Positions 1 through 8,874 of a stretch of DNA of 10,523 nt are shown here, in pieces (position 1 is the stretch's first letter; each line of letters opens with the position of its first letter). The DNA is taken from positions 171 through 10,693 of the forward strand of contig AWOE01000035.1 in NCBI GenBank assembly GCA_000494145.1, written 5' to 3'. The DNA comes from Candidatus Calditenuaceae archaeon JGI OTU-1. Its GTDB lineage: Archaea; Thermoproteota; Nitrososphaeria_A; Caldarchaeales; Calditenuaceae. The notes beneath the pieces were generated by a model. It saw nothing but the letters and a program-made list of their open reading frames with translations, was not told the DNA's origin and searched no databases. The position numbers and the translations under genes are program-made.

Positions 1-68
1 CTGGAGGCCGGTCCTCCGGAGGGACGTCATTCTACGTGGAGTTGGTGACTGGAACTGTTAACCATATC

Positions 69-611
69 TCAAACATCCGGCCTGTTGACCGAAGCAGAGC
101 TGGAACGCTCCGCGATCAACCTAAGGACCAGCTCGACCGCCTCCGACGGAGTCTCGGCGGCGTGGATCAGCACGGTCTTCCTCTGATCGAGGTACCGGCC
201 CGCGTACTCGTCGGCGACCCCTCCTGACCCCCTCAGCGCCACCACGGGCTTGCCCTCGATGTAAGCGGCCGCGACCTCCGTCAGCGTCCCAGCACCTCCG
301 CCCACGACTATCACGCCGTCGGCCGAGTAGACGTTGATGAAGTTCCTGAGGTGGCTTATTCCGGTTGCGACGACGACCGTGCTGTATGGGTTTGCCTCCC
401 TCATGTCCTTCTGGGGAATTATCGAGACGGTCAGACCTCCTGCCTCGAAGGCTCCCTTGCTCGCGGCCTCCATCACCCCTCCGAGCCCTCCGGTTACGAG
501 GACAGCTCCCCTTCTAGCCACCTCGCGCCCCACCTCGTAGGCGAGCCTCCAGGCCCTCTCGTCGCAGGTGTCCTTGTTGTACCCGACCACCAGAATCTGG
601 GGCCTCCTCAT
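69..611 (-). CDS. TIGR00725/LOG-family Rossmann protein (SLOG superfamily)
   Basis: A 180-aa cytosolic Rossmann-fold protein. It opens with a beta strand (residues 5-10), has a glycine-rich turn GGLGGVMEA at about 41-49, and carries GGGAGTLTE at about 104-112. The last motif corresponds to the PGGxGTxxE signature of the 'lysine decarboxylase'/LOG superfamily. The overall pattern fits the TIGR00725 branch, whose members are often annotated as molybdenum-cofactor-carrier-like or cytokinin phosphoribohydrolase-like; the true substrate is usually unknown. The family's role in binding or cleaving nucleotide-like ligands is known in general; a specific reaction here cannot be claimed. The ATG start at 611 gives a natural N-terminus directly before the first strand. 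Only a weak G-run precedes it. The gene is transcribed away from rpl15 and shares a 110-nt divergent spacer with it. The length is normal for the family and no defects are seen. Confidence 0.85.
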   Translation of the reverse strand: MRRPQILVVGYNKDTCDERAWRLAYEVGREVARRGAVLVTGGLGGVMEAASKGAFEAGGLTVSIIPQKDMREANPYSTVVVATGISHLRNFINVYSADGVIVVGGGAGTLTEVAAAYIEGKPVVALRGSGGVADEYAGRYLDQRKTVLIHAAETPSEAVELVLRLIAERSSSASVNRPDV

Positions 612-684
612 CCCCTATCGCGGCACCTGATCCTTGTGAAAAACCGGCAATTAGACGATCGGCCCGGAAGGCGCCGTACGCGAC

Positions 685-695
685 AAGTACTTATC
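685..695 (+). promoter_or_regulatory. Putative TATA box of the rpl15-secY operon
   Basis: The AT-rich stretch AAGTACTTATC sits in an otherwise GC-rich spacer, with its centre about 31 nt ahead of the rpl15 ATG at 722. Archaeal transcription normally starts 22-27 nt downstream of the TATA centre, so the mRNA would begin almost at the start codon, leaving no room for a Shine-Dalgarno sequence. This agrees with the absence of one. A similar TTATC core lies ahead of the gene at 4012. Inferred from position and composition only. Confidence 0.45.
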
Positions 696-721
696 TGCGC
701 AGAGGACCTCGGTTGGTCGGA

Positions 722-1159
722 ATGCCGACGAGGTTCAGGAAGGTGAGGAAACGGAGGGGTTCGAGGACCTACGGATGGGGGCAGATAGGGCAGCACCGGA
801 AGCACGGCGCCAAGGGCGGAAGGGGGAACGCCGGGAAGCACAAGCACAAGTGGACCTACGTCCTGAAGTACGAGCCCGACCACTTCGGCGAGAAGGGCTT
901 CGTTCCGCCGACGCGCAGGGAGCTGAAGGAGGTGAACCTGACCGAGCTCTCGGCCATCGCCGAACGCCTCTCGTCGGATCCCTCTGCGCCTAGGGACGAG
1001 GAAGGAAGGCTGGTGGTCGACCTGAGGGGCGAGGTGCCCGTCAAGCTGATCGGATCCGGCGTCCTCTACGTCTCGGGGCTGAAGGTGATCGCCGACGCGT
1101 GGACCAAGGGGGCTGAGGAGAAGCTGCGGGCCTCCGGCTCGATCGTCGCGGTGAGGTAG
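722..1159 (+). CDS. rpl15: 50S ribosomal protein L15 (uL15), archaeal type
   Basis: Large-subunit ribosomal protein of 145 aa. The basic N-terminus holds the hallmark GWGQIGQHR (about residues 18-26), then a Gly/Lys-rich stretch (GAKGGRGNAGKHKHK) that in the family threads into 23S rRNA. The C-terminal half is the globular domain, ending in VKVIADAWTKGAEEKL-like sequence typical of archaeal/eukaryotic L15. I chose the ATG at 722, giving MPTRFRKV. An in-frame TTG at 713 would add three residues, but 722 fits the family and the upstream TATA-like box. It is the first gene of its transcription unit: the divergent gene at 69-611 lies where L30 and other spc-operon genes usually precede it. The stop overlaps the SD of secY, 3 nt before the secY start. 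Confidence 0.93.
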   Translation: MPTRFRKVRKRRGSRTYGWGQIGQHRKHGAKGGRGNAGKHKHKWTYVLKYEPDHFGEKGFVPPTRRELKEVNLTELSAIAERLSSDPSAPRDEEGRLVVDLRGEVPVKLIGSGVLYVSGLKVIADAWTKGAEEKLRASGSIVAVR

Positions 1160-1162
1160 AGC

Positions 1163-2602
1163 TTGGCCGAGGAGAGGGGAGGGATCAGGCGGGTCGTAGA
1201 GGCCCTGACCTACGCGATACCGGAGATAAAGAAGCCGGGGAGGAAGCTCGGCCTTGGAGAGAAGTTGCTCTGGACGGCGCTGGTCCTGCTGATCTACGAG
1301 TCGATGGCCTCCGTCACGCTCTACGGCCTCCCTCAGGAGTTCACGGGCGGTACCAGCCCTACCCTCCTGAACATCATCTTCGCCTCGAGCGTAGGGACCC
1401 TGACGACGCTCGGCATCGGCCCCATCGTCACGGCGGGGCTGATCATGCAGCTTCTCGTAGGAGCGGAGATCATAAGGCTCGACCTGAAGAAACCTGAGGA
1501 CAGGAGGCTCTTCACCTCCGCCAGCAGGCTCCTCACCGTGGTGATAGCCCTCTTCCAGGCGGCCGTTTACGTCTACGCGGGCTTCTTCGGCAACGTCGAC
1601 CCGAGGGTCGCACCCCTGCTGTTCGCGCAGCTCGTTGCAGCCACCTTCATCATCATGCTCCTCGACGAGACGGTCCAGAAGTGGGGCCTCGGCAGCGGGA
1701 TATCCCTGTTCATCGCTGCGGGCGTCGCAGGCCAGATCTTCAACGACCTCTTCTCGCCGTTCATACTACAGGACGGCTACTACCACGGAGTTGTCCTCGC
1801 AGTGGGCCAGGCTATCGCCGAGGGAAAGCCGCTGAGCGAGGTCTTCATCAGGCAGGTCGGCGGAAGGGGAGACATCCTCGGTCTGATATCGACGGTAGCT
1901 ATAATCGCGATACTTCTGTACGCGGAGGGCGTGAGGGTCGAGATCCCGGTATCTCACTCGAGGTTTGCGGGTTACAGGGGAACCTATCCCGTGAAGCTCC
2001 TTTACGTCTCCAACGTCCCGGTCATTCTGGCGTCGACCGTCTTCACCAACATCTACTACCTCGCGTCCATCGTCTGGTCGAGGTTCAACCCCGAGAACAC
2101 CAACCAGTTCCTGAACCTACTCGGAACCTTCAGGGTCGACGAGACCGCCGGGACTCCAGTCCCTTCCGGAGGCCTCGCGTACTACGTGATCGGTCCCAAC
2201 TCATTCACAGACGCGGTCGCAGATCCGACGAGGGCAGCCGTCTTCGCCCTGCTGATGGTGGGGTTCTGCGTTCTGCTGGGAAAGTTCTGGATCTCGGTAG
2301 CCGGGTTGTCGCCCGAGAGGATCGCTGACCAGCTGATCAGCGCGGGAATGCAGGTCCCCGGCTTCAGGAGGGCCCCGGAGATCGTCGCCTCGATCATCAG
2401 GAGGTACATCGGCGTAGTCACCATCATAGGATCGGTGATCGTCGGTCTACTTGCGAGCGTTGCGAACTACGTCAACGCCTTCGGCACCGGCACAGGCCTT
2501 CTGCTGATGATCGGCATACTATACCAGTACTACTCTTTGCTGCTGAGGGAGAGGGTCGTCGAGATGTATCCGGCGATATCGAGGGTCCTCGGGGAGGCCT
2601 GA
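1163..2602 (+). CDS. secY: Preprotein translocase subunit SecY
   Basis: Central pore subunit of the Sec61/SecY channel in the cytoplasmic membrane, 479 aa. It shows the amphipathic N-terminus, a first membrane segment at about 33-52, a short plug-like region, and a row of further hydrophobic segments consistent with the ten of the family. The signature WGLGSGISLF is at 174-183 (cytoplasmic end of TM5). The basic cytoplasmic loop with EIPVSHSRFAGYRGTYPVKLLY, which in the family contacts the ribosome, is present. The start is TTG at 1163: GAGGT at 1153-1157 lies 5 nt upstream and overlaps the rpl15 stop, so translation is probably coupled. Its stop overlaps the next start (TGATG). In many archaea an adenylate kinase gene follows secY; none is present here. 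Length and motifs look intact. Confidence 0.97.
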   Translation: MAEERGGIRRVVEALTYAIPEIKKPGRKLGLGEKLLWTALVLLIYESMASVTLYGLPQEFTGGTSPTLLNIIFASSVGTLTTLGIGPIVTAGLIMQLLVGAEIIRLDLKKPEDRRLFTSASRLLTVVIALFQAAVYVYAGFFGNVDPRVAPLLFAQLVAATFIIMLLDETVQKWGLGSGISLFIAAGVAGQIFNDLFSPFILQDGYYHGVVLAVGQAIAEGKPLSEVFIRQVGGRGDILGLISTVAIIAILLYAEGVRVEIPVSHSRFAGYRGTYPVKLLYVSNVPVILASTVFTNIYYLASIVWSRFNPENTNQFLNLLGTFRVDETAGTPVPSGGLAYYVIGPNSFTDAVADPTRAAVFALLMVGFCVLLGKFWISVAGLSPERIADQLISAGMQVPGFRRAPEIVASIIRRYIGVVTIIGSVIVGLLASVANYVNAFGTGTGLLLMIGILYQYYSLLLRERVVEMYPAISRVLGEA

Positions 2603-3114
2603 TGACGCTCACAGCCCAGGCCATCGAGATAATGTTGCTTACCGTCGCCCTCTCGCTCGTCACGGCGTTGATTCGGCGAAAGGTCTTCACGCGGGAGGAC
2701 ATGGTCCTGATGGCCGAGGTCCAGGAGTATCAGAGGGAGATGCTGAAGGCGGTGAGGCAGAAGGACGCCAAGGCCCTCCAGCGCCTCGAGAAGAAGAAGG
2801 AGTACTACCAGCGGGTCCAGACGAGGCTGATGGGCAAGAACATGGTCCTCATGTTCTCGACGCTGGCGATCTATCTGAGCTTCCTGAGCTGGGCCACGGC
2901 GCACTACGGGACCGACCCGATCCTCCGTGCCCCTCCGGACTTCTACCTGCCTTTCGTGGTCGAGCAGGGCGGCATCCCCTTCTTCGGCTGGTACATCCTC
3001 TCGGCCTTCGCCTTCGGCACGCTCCTCAACAGGTTAATCAATCCGCCGGTCCAACCGGTCCGCAGGCAGCCAGGAAGGGGTGGGAGGGTTGCCGACGAGA
3101 AGCCAGAGAGTTAG
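2602..3114 (+). CDS. DUF106 / EMC3-TMCO1-like membrane protein (YidC/Oxa1 superfamily)
   Basis: A 170-aa membrane protein with three hydrophobic segments: about 6-25, 81-97 and 125-142. A charged, coiled-coil-like segment (about 31-77, rich in Glu/Lys/Arg/Gln) lies between the first two on the cytoplasmic side. This is the layout of archaeal DUF106 proteins, relatives of Oxa1/YidC, Get1, EMC3 and TMCO1, which help insert membrane proteins. Its position directly after secY is the usual archaeal context and supports a role at the translocon. The ATG shares one base with the secY stop (TGATG), implying reinitiation by the same ribosome. The C-terminal tail (about 147-170) is Arg/Pro/Gly-rich and hydrophilic; its coding sequence overlaps the start of rpl34e. 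Confidence 0.88.
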   Translation: MTLTAQAIEIMLLTVALSLVTALIRRKVFTREDMVLMAEVQEYQREMLKAVRQKDAKALQRLEKKKEYYQRVQTRLMGKNMVLMFSTLAIYLSFLSWATAHYGTDPILRAPPDFYLPFVVEQGGIPFFGWYILSAFAFGTLLNRLINPPVQPVRRQPGRGGRVADEKPES

Positions 3115-3373
3115 GAAGGGCATCAGGAGGGTCTTCGTCAGGACTCCGGGCGGCAGGACCGTCGTCCATTACGAGGACAAGAGGCCCGGGTTCAGGAGGT
3201 GCGGGATCTGCGGCGAGGTCCTCCACGGCGTCAGGCGGGACGACGAGAGGCCCCTTCCCAGCTCTCAGAAGAGGGTCAGCAGGCTCCACGGAGGGAACGT
3301 CTGTCACCGGTGCCTCGAGTCGATGATAAGGGAGAGCGTCCTGGCCGAGTGGGCCGCTCAGACGCCGAAGTAG
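3089..3373 (+). CDS. rpl34e: 50S ribosomal protein L34e (eL34)
   Basis: Small basic zinc-ribbon protein of the archaeal/eukaryotic large subunit, 94 aa from the start chosen here. It has the family core RRVFVRTPGGRTVVHY, followed by CGIC and, 30 residues later, CHRC; the two CxxC pairs form the zinc site. Start choice is uncertain. TTG at 3089 gives MPTRSQRV, close to usual L34e N-termini; an in-frame GTG at 3080 would add MGG. A G-rich SD-like run (3075-3088) serves either. Both starts lie inside the DUF106 gene (26- or 35-nt overlap), so translation is probably coupled. The last 16 nt overlap the 3' end of the convergent kinase gene. No terminator is visible, so operon transcription probably reads into antisense of that kinase. 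Confidence 0.92.
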   Translation: MPTRSQRVRKGIRRVFVRTPGGRTVVHYEDKRPGFRRCGICGEVLHGVRRDDERPLPSSQKRVSRLHGGNVCHRCLESMIRESVLAEWAAQTPK

Positions 3374-3945
3374 GCCTTCACCGCCGTCAGAACGACCTTC
3401 AGCACGTCGTCCTTTCCGAGCCTCGTCGAGTCGAGGACCAGGTGGAAAGGCGCCATGTCCTCGCCCCACCTGATGCCGTAAAGGCGGAGGTACAGCTCTT
3501 TGTTCCTCTCCTCCCTCTCCCTCAGCACCCTCAGCGCCTCCTCGTACCCCATCCTCCCCCTCTTCGCGAGCCTCGCGGCCCTCGTCTCCAGGTCGGCCTT
3601 AAGCCAAACCTTGAAGCCGTCCTCGACGAGCCAGGGGATGACCCAGCCGTCGATCACCGCAGAACCCTCTTCGGCTATCTGGACCAGCTCCTCGTCGACC
3701 TTCCGGTCGAACTCGAAGTTCTCCTCCCTCATCTTGAGGAACCTCATCCCCTCCTCCGTGTCCCACCACTTCCTCCCCTTCGCGTTGAAACCCATCTTCC
3801 GGGCCAGCCGCATCAGCGCGTCGCCCCCCGAGTAGTAAGGTATGCCGAGCCTCCGTGCGAGGCCGCGACCGAGCGTGCTCTTACCCGTGGCAGCCTGGCC
3901 TGAGATCAGAACGAGCACCTTCTCCTTCCTCACCCTCACGCCCAC
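3358..3945 (-). CDS. cmk: Cytidylate kinase-like P-loop nucleotide kinase, archaeal
   Basis: A 195-aa P-loop kinase. Walker A GQAATGKS is at residues 16-23, SGGD follows at about 39-42, and the C-terminal half (VWLKADLETRAARLAKR, then a REREERNKELYLRLYGI stretch) matches the lid and nucleotide-binding region of archaeal CMP/dCMP kinases, which phosphorylate CMP to CDP. The ATP-site sequence differs from the G-TTT form common in archaeal Cmk, and the usual Glu-Gly-Arg CMP-site segment appears here as IDGWVIPWL, so a different nucleotide substrate is possible. The GTG start at 3945 follows GGAGG by only 2 nt. An in-frame GTG at 3939 has an 8-nt spacing and may be the true start. In many archaea cmk lies downstream of rpl34e on the same strand; here it is inverted and converges with it. 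Confidence 0.75.
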   Translation of the reverse strand: MGVRVRKEKVLVLISGQAATGKSTLGRGLARRLGIPYYSGGDALMRLARKMGFNAKGRKWWDTEEGMRFLKMREENFEFDRKVDEELVQIAEEGSAVIDGWVIPWLVEDGFKVWLKADLETRAARLAKRGRMGYEEALRVLREREERNKELYLRLYGIRWGEDMAPFHLVLDSTRLGKDDVLKVVLTAVKAYFGV

Positions 3946-3958
3946 CCCCTCCCCGGGC

Positions 3959-4000
3959 TTCGTTAAAGCGATGACCGTTCAGGAGAGACGGCCTTATCTC
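3959..4000. promoter_or_regulatory. Divergent promoter region, kinase / DUF255 gene
   Basis: The 66-nt spacer between the two divergent starts holds two AT-rich islands. CTTATCTC (3993-4000, + strand) lies about 28 nt ahead of the third in-frame ATG (4024) of the DUF255 gene. GCTTTAACG (about 3961-3969, - strand) lies about 26 nt ahead of the kinase GTG at 3939. Both spacings fit leaderless archaeal transcripts. Assigned from position and composition only. Confidence 0.35.
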
Positions 4001-4011
4001 AAAGCGGTCCG

Positions 4012-6078
<2,067 letters not shown>

Positions 6079-6082
6079 GGGC

Positions 6083-6277
6083 TCAGCCCATCCCGAAGAC
6101 CCTTCTCAGCGAGGAGATGGAACGTGCCGTGTGGACGACCTCGAGCTCGAACCTCCTCTCGAAGTATTCGTCCGTCTCCACCGACCCTTCCTCGTAGGAT
6201 ACCCTCAGACCCAGCACGTCCCTTGAGAGGTCCTCGAGCTCCTTCCTGACCGACCTCATCCGCTCCCTCGCGTTCAT
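6083..6277 (-). CDS. Small hypothetical protein, coupled to rps19e
   Basis: A 64-aa charged protein I do not recognise. It is rich in Arg and Glu, lacks cysteines and membrane segments, and is predicted by eye to be largely helical: an N-terminal helix (about 2-22), an acidic turn (SYEEGSVETDEYF, about 27-39) and a second helix to about 60. The pattern 'helix - EGxxxxxEYxxRxxELE' resembles SHOCT-like or short coiled-coil pieces, but I claim no homology. The ATG overlaps the rps19e stop by 4 nt (ATGA), strong evidence that it is translated from the rps19e mRNA. Many archaea have the PDCD5-like DNA-binding protein gene after rps19e; this product is shorter and does not look like PDCD5. Confidence 0.65.
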   Translation of the reverse strand: MNARERMRSVRKELEDLSRDVLGLRVSYEEGSVETDEYFERRFELEVVHTARSISSLRRVFGMG

Positions 6278-6717
6278 GCCGGTGCCTGCTGCTCCTCCTT
6301 CAGTATCCTATCGCAGAAGTCCTCCACCAGCTTCCTGCCCTTTTCCGAGAGGACGCGGCCCTTCCTGTCCTGCTTCGTCACGAGTCCAGCCGCCTCGAGC
6401 TGCTGCAGCGCCTTCCTTATGACGTTACCGCTCGCGGGTGCGGAGTGGGGCTTGCCGTGACCGACCCTGTGCTTGTCGCTGTACTCCCTCCTGAGCCTCG
6501 AGACGCCTATCGGCCCCTTGAGGTAGAGCCTCCTTAGAAGGGAAGCGCACCTGACGTACCACCAGTCGGGGTCCTGAGGAGGCCTCTCCTTGGCCACGCC
6601 GGTCTTGACGAACGTCGCCCAAGTTGGCGGCGTCACCAGCCTGTTCTCCTTCAGGTACCTCGCCAGCTCTTTGATCAGCGCCTCGGGCCGCACCAGCTTC
6701 ACGCTCACGGGTCCCAT
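6274..6717 (-). CDS. rps19e: 30S ribosomal protein S19e (eS19)
   Basis: Small-subunit ribosomal protein found in archaea and eukaryotes, needed for late 30S/40S assembly; 147 aa from the start chosen. Family features appear in order: helical N-terminus (LIKELARYLKEN), TPPTWATFVKTGVAKERPP, the tryptophan-containing DPDWWYVRCASLLRRLYLKGPIGVSRLRREY, a basic GHGKPHSAPASGNVIRKALQQLEAAGLV recognition region, and a winged-helix C-terminal half. The frame stays open to 6843, but the 42 extra upstream residues do not resemble S19e. ATG 6717 is plausible; an in-frame GTG at 6708 (giving MSVKLVRP) fits the TATA box at about 6731-6738 better as a leaderless start. It overlaps the downstream 64-aa gene by 4 nt. 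Confidence 0.93.
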   Translation of the reverse strand: MGPVSVKLVRPEALIKELARYLKENRLVTPPTWATFVKTGVAKERPPQDPDWWYVRCASLLRRLYLKGPIGVSRLRREYSDKHRVGHGKPHSAPASGNVIRKALQQLEAAGLVTKQDRKGRVLSEKGRKLVEDFCDRILKEEQQAPA

Positions 6718-6729
6718 CCGATCCCGGCA

Positions 6730-6739
6730 GTATATCTCC
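6730..6739 (-). promoter_or_regulatory. TATA box of rps19e
   Basis: On the minus strand GGAGATATAC is the only AT-rich element between rps19e and the MBL gene. Its centre (about 6734) is 26 nt from the GTG at 6708 and 17 nt from the ATG at 6717. The spacing therefore favours a leaderless mRNA starting at or near 6708. Confidence 0.5.
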
Positions 6740-6855
6740 CTGAGGGCAGGCGCGATGTGGGGGACCGTTGAACAGGCCGGTGGACCTCGACCCTCCCACG
6801 TGGGGTCGAAGGGGCTCCGGAAGTCCCAGATCGACGAAACCACAGGTGACGTCCA

Positions 6856-7749
6856 TCAGCTCAGGCTCAAGAGCGCACCCCAGACGTACCTGTATATCCA
6901 GTCCCGGGCGACGGGGTGGAGGGGCATCCGCAGGCCGTCCTCGAACTCGCGGATGAATTGCTCCGCTATCGCGAACCTGTCCATCCCCTTCGATTTCATC
7001 GCGCCTATCCTCTCGAACCAATTCCTGTAGAGCTCCAGCTCCTCCTCCATCAGCTCCCGCGAGGCCACGTACCAGCCGTAGTGCGTGATCAACACCAACC
7101 TCGGGTCCGTTTCGAAGATCCGCCTGATGCTCTTCAGGCCGGCCTCGATGTCGAACCCCGGAGGCACCGTGTCAGGCAACGGAACCCTGAACACGGTCCC
7201 CCTTGTCGAGAGGGCGTCGCCCGCGAAGACGAACCTGTGCGGCTCGAGGAGGTAGGCGACGTGGTGGGGCGCGTGTCCCGGCGTGTAGAGGGCCCTTACG
7301 GTGACCTGACCGAACTCCAGCTCCTCCTCGTCAGAGACCTGCACGATCCTCGAGCTGTCCACAGGCTCGAGCCCGCCCATCCTCCTGAACGCGGCCTCGC
7401 CGAAGATCTCCTTCGTCGCCTCCAACAGCTTACTGGGATCCTCCAGATGCCTCGCGCCCCTTGGGTGGACCACGACTACGGCGTCATCGAACTGCCTGAG
7501 GAGGAGGGGGGCGGAGCCGCAGTGGTCGAGGTGGACGTGCGTCAGGAGGACCGCCTTCAGCTCGTTCCTTCCGACCCCGATGGCCCTGAGTCCCTCCATC
7601 AACCTTCTGTAAGCGATGGCGTAACCGGTGTCGATCAGAAAGGAGCCGCTGTCGGTCTTGACGACGTAGGTGGCGTTCGTCCTTTCGTACCCGAGCCCTC
7701 CGTTGTCGATGACGTAGACGTTTTTGCCTATGTTCGTGACGGGAACCAT
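6856..7749 (-). CDS. MBL-fold metallo-hydrolase
   Basis: A 297-aa metallo-beta-lactamase-fold hydrolase of the glyoxalase-II-like group. The zinc ligands are all visible: H71-V-H73-L-D75-H76, H159 (TPGHAPHHV), bridging D178 (FVFAGDALS) and H223 (LITHYG). DTG at 40-42 is the usual structural turn. A C-terminal helical extension (about 235-297), rich in Glu/Arg/Trp, may shape the substrate pocket; related proteins include lactonases, thioesterases and hydroxyacylglutathione hydrolases. The substrate cannot be told from sequence. The ATG at 7749 is preceded by an SD-like GGGTGGG and, further up, by an AT-rich GGTAAACTC (about 7789-7797) that could be its TATA box. No signal peptide, so cytosolic. 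It lies downstream of the sulfurtransferase on the same strand, separated by a T-run, so it is probably a separate transcript. Confidence 0.9.
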   Translation of the reverse strand: MVPVTNIGKNVYVIDNGGLGYERTNATYVVKTDSGSFLIDTGYAIAYRRLMEGLRAIGVGRNELKAVLLTHVHLDHCGSAPLLLRQFDDAVVVVHPRGARHLEDPSKLLEATKEIFGEAAFRRMGGLEPVDSSRIVQVSDEEELEFGQVTVRALYTPGHAPHHVAYLLEPHRFVFAGDALSTRGTVFRVPLPDTVPPGFDIEAGLKSIRRIFETDPRLVLITHYGWYVASRELMEEELELYRNWFERIGAMKSKGMDRFAIAEQFIREFEDGLRMPLHPVARDWIYRYVWGALLSLS

Positions 7750-7780
7750 CCCACCCTGCCCTGATCAGCAGCGAAGACCG

Positions 7781-7787
7781 AAAAAAT
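7781..7787 (-). terminator. Poly-T termination signal after the sulfurtransferase gene
   Basis: On the minus strand ATTTTTT lies about 39 nt beyond the sulfurtransferase stop and before the MBL start. Archaeal RNA polymerase terminates at short T-runs without needing a hairpin. This is one of the longest T-runs in the GC-rich window. Confidence 0.45.
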
Positions 7788-7825
7788 GAGTTTACCTTGG
7801 AAACGGGGAGTGCGGAGGTCTCGGA

Positions 7826-8665
7826 TCAGCGCTCTATGGGCAATCCCACGGCGTTGCCCCACTCGCTCCAGCTTCCGTCGTAATTCCGGACCTTCGGGTA
7901 TCCCAGCAGGTACTTCAGGACGAACCACGTCACCGACGACCTCTCGCCTATCCTGCAGTAAGTTATCACCTCCTTGTCAGGTGTCACGCCCACAGACTCG
8001 TAGAGCTTCCTCAGCTCCTCGATCGGCTTGAAGGTCCCGTCCTCGTTGAGCGCCTTGCCCCACGGTATGTTGACCGCTCCCGGGATGTGACCTCCCCTCT
8101 GAGCGTGCTCGGTCGGATACTCTGGCGGCGCGAGGATCTTTCCGGTGTACTCGTCTGGCGACCTCACGTCGACGAGCACGACGTTCGGGCTTCCTATTCT
8201 GGTCCGCACGTCGTTCATGAAGATCCTGAACTCATAGTTCACCTTCGTGACTCTGTACTGTGCGGGCGGATAGCTCGGGACGTCCGTCACCAGCTCCCTC
8301 TCCTCGGCTATCCACTTCTTCCTTCCGCCGTCCATCAGGCTCACCCTCTCGTGGTTGTACAGCTTCATCACCCAGAAGGCGAACGCGGCGAACCAGTTGT
8401 TGTAGTCCCCGTAGAGGACGACGTGCGTGTCGTCCGAGATGCCGCTCCTCGACATCAGCGCCTCAAAGCCTTCCTTCGAGACGATGTTCCTCTCCAGCTG
8501 GTCGTTGATGTCCTTCTTCCAGTCCCACAATATAGCTCCCCTGACGTGCCCTTGGTAGTACGCCGTCTGCGGATCGTAGTCCACCTCGACGATCCTGACG
8601 TTGGGGTTGTCCAGGTTCTTCGCCACCCAATCCGTCGATACCAGTACTGGAACTGTCTGTGACAT
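7826..8665 (-). CDS. Two-domain sulfurtransferase (thiosulfate sulfurtransferase/rhodanese)
   Basis: A 279-aa tandem-rhodanese protein that transfers a sulfane sulfur from thiosulfate or a similar donor to a thiophilic acceptor through a cysteine persulfide. The N-terminal rhodanese domain (about 5-125) is catalytically dead: its loop reads YGDYNNWFA, with Asp where Cys would be, as is normal for the family. The C-terminal domain (about 150-279) has VLVDVRSPDEYTG, GGHIPGAVNIPW and the active loop C237-R-I-G-E-R. That loop resembles CRxGxR of thiosulfate-specific enzymes more than the CGSGVT-type loop of mercaptopyruvate enzymes. The ATG at 8665 is chosen; the frame extends to a GTG at 8686, but the TATA box at 8694-8703 would place the transcript start downstream of that GTG. 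Confidence 0.93.
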   Translation of the reverse strand: MSQTVPVLVSTDWVAKNLDNPNVRIVEVDYDPQTAYYQGHVRGAILWDWKKDINDQLERNIVSKEGFEALMSRSGISDDTHVVLYGDYNNWFAAFAFWVMKLYNHERVSLMDGGRKKWIAEERELVTDVPSYPPAQYRVTKVNYEFRIFMNDVRTRIGSPNVVLVDVRSPDEYTGKILAPPEYPTEHAQRGGHIPGAVNIPWGKALNEDGTFKPIEELRKLYESVGVTPDKEVITYCRIGERSSVTWFVLKYLLGYPKVRNYDGSWSEWGNAVGLPIER

Positions 8666-8693
8666 TTTTCTCGGCAAATTTCCCACTAATTTC

Positions 8694-8703
8694 AGAATAT
8701 AAC
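8694..8703 (-). promoter_or_regulatory. TATA box of the sulfurtransferase gene
   Basis: On the minus strand GTTATATTCT is followed by an AT-rich stretch. Its centre is about 33 nt from the ATG at 8665, so transcription should begin a few nucleotides before that ATG. This rules against the upstream GTG at 8686. The rest of the spacer up to 8874 shows no gene, tRNA or clear repeat. Confidence 0.6.
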
Positions 8704-8874
8704 CGTCTCGCCTCCACGCGGATCAGGGGCTTCGGGCACCGGCTCGGCACGTTCACGAACTCGGCAGAGGGTAACGTGAGGCTTTCGTCGCTTTCGGGCG
8801 AATAGGGCTGCGGGGGACGCGGGGAGACGTTAGCTCTCGGAGCTTGAGACGGTCTCGGCCGGAAGACTCGCGTA

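Noticed and set aside
1..22. GGAGG-CCGGT-CCTCC hairpin at the left edge
   Set aside because: Five base pairs without a T-run and cut by the window edge; too little to call a terminator. Nothing else is seen in 1-68.
6718..6843. 42-residue N-terminal extension of S19e (open frame to 6843)
   Set aside because: The extra residues do not look like S19e, and the TATA box at about 6731-6738 lies inside the extension, so the transcript would start downstream of it.
8704..8874. tRNA or C/D-box RNA in the spacer before the MaoC gene
   Set aside because: No T-loop consensus, acceptor-stem pairing or paired C and D boxes could be found by eye.
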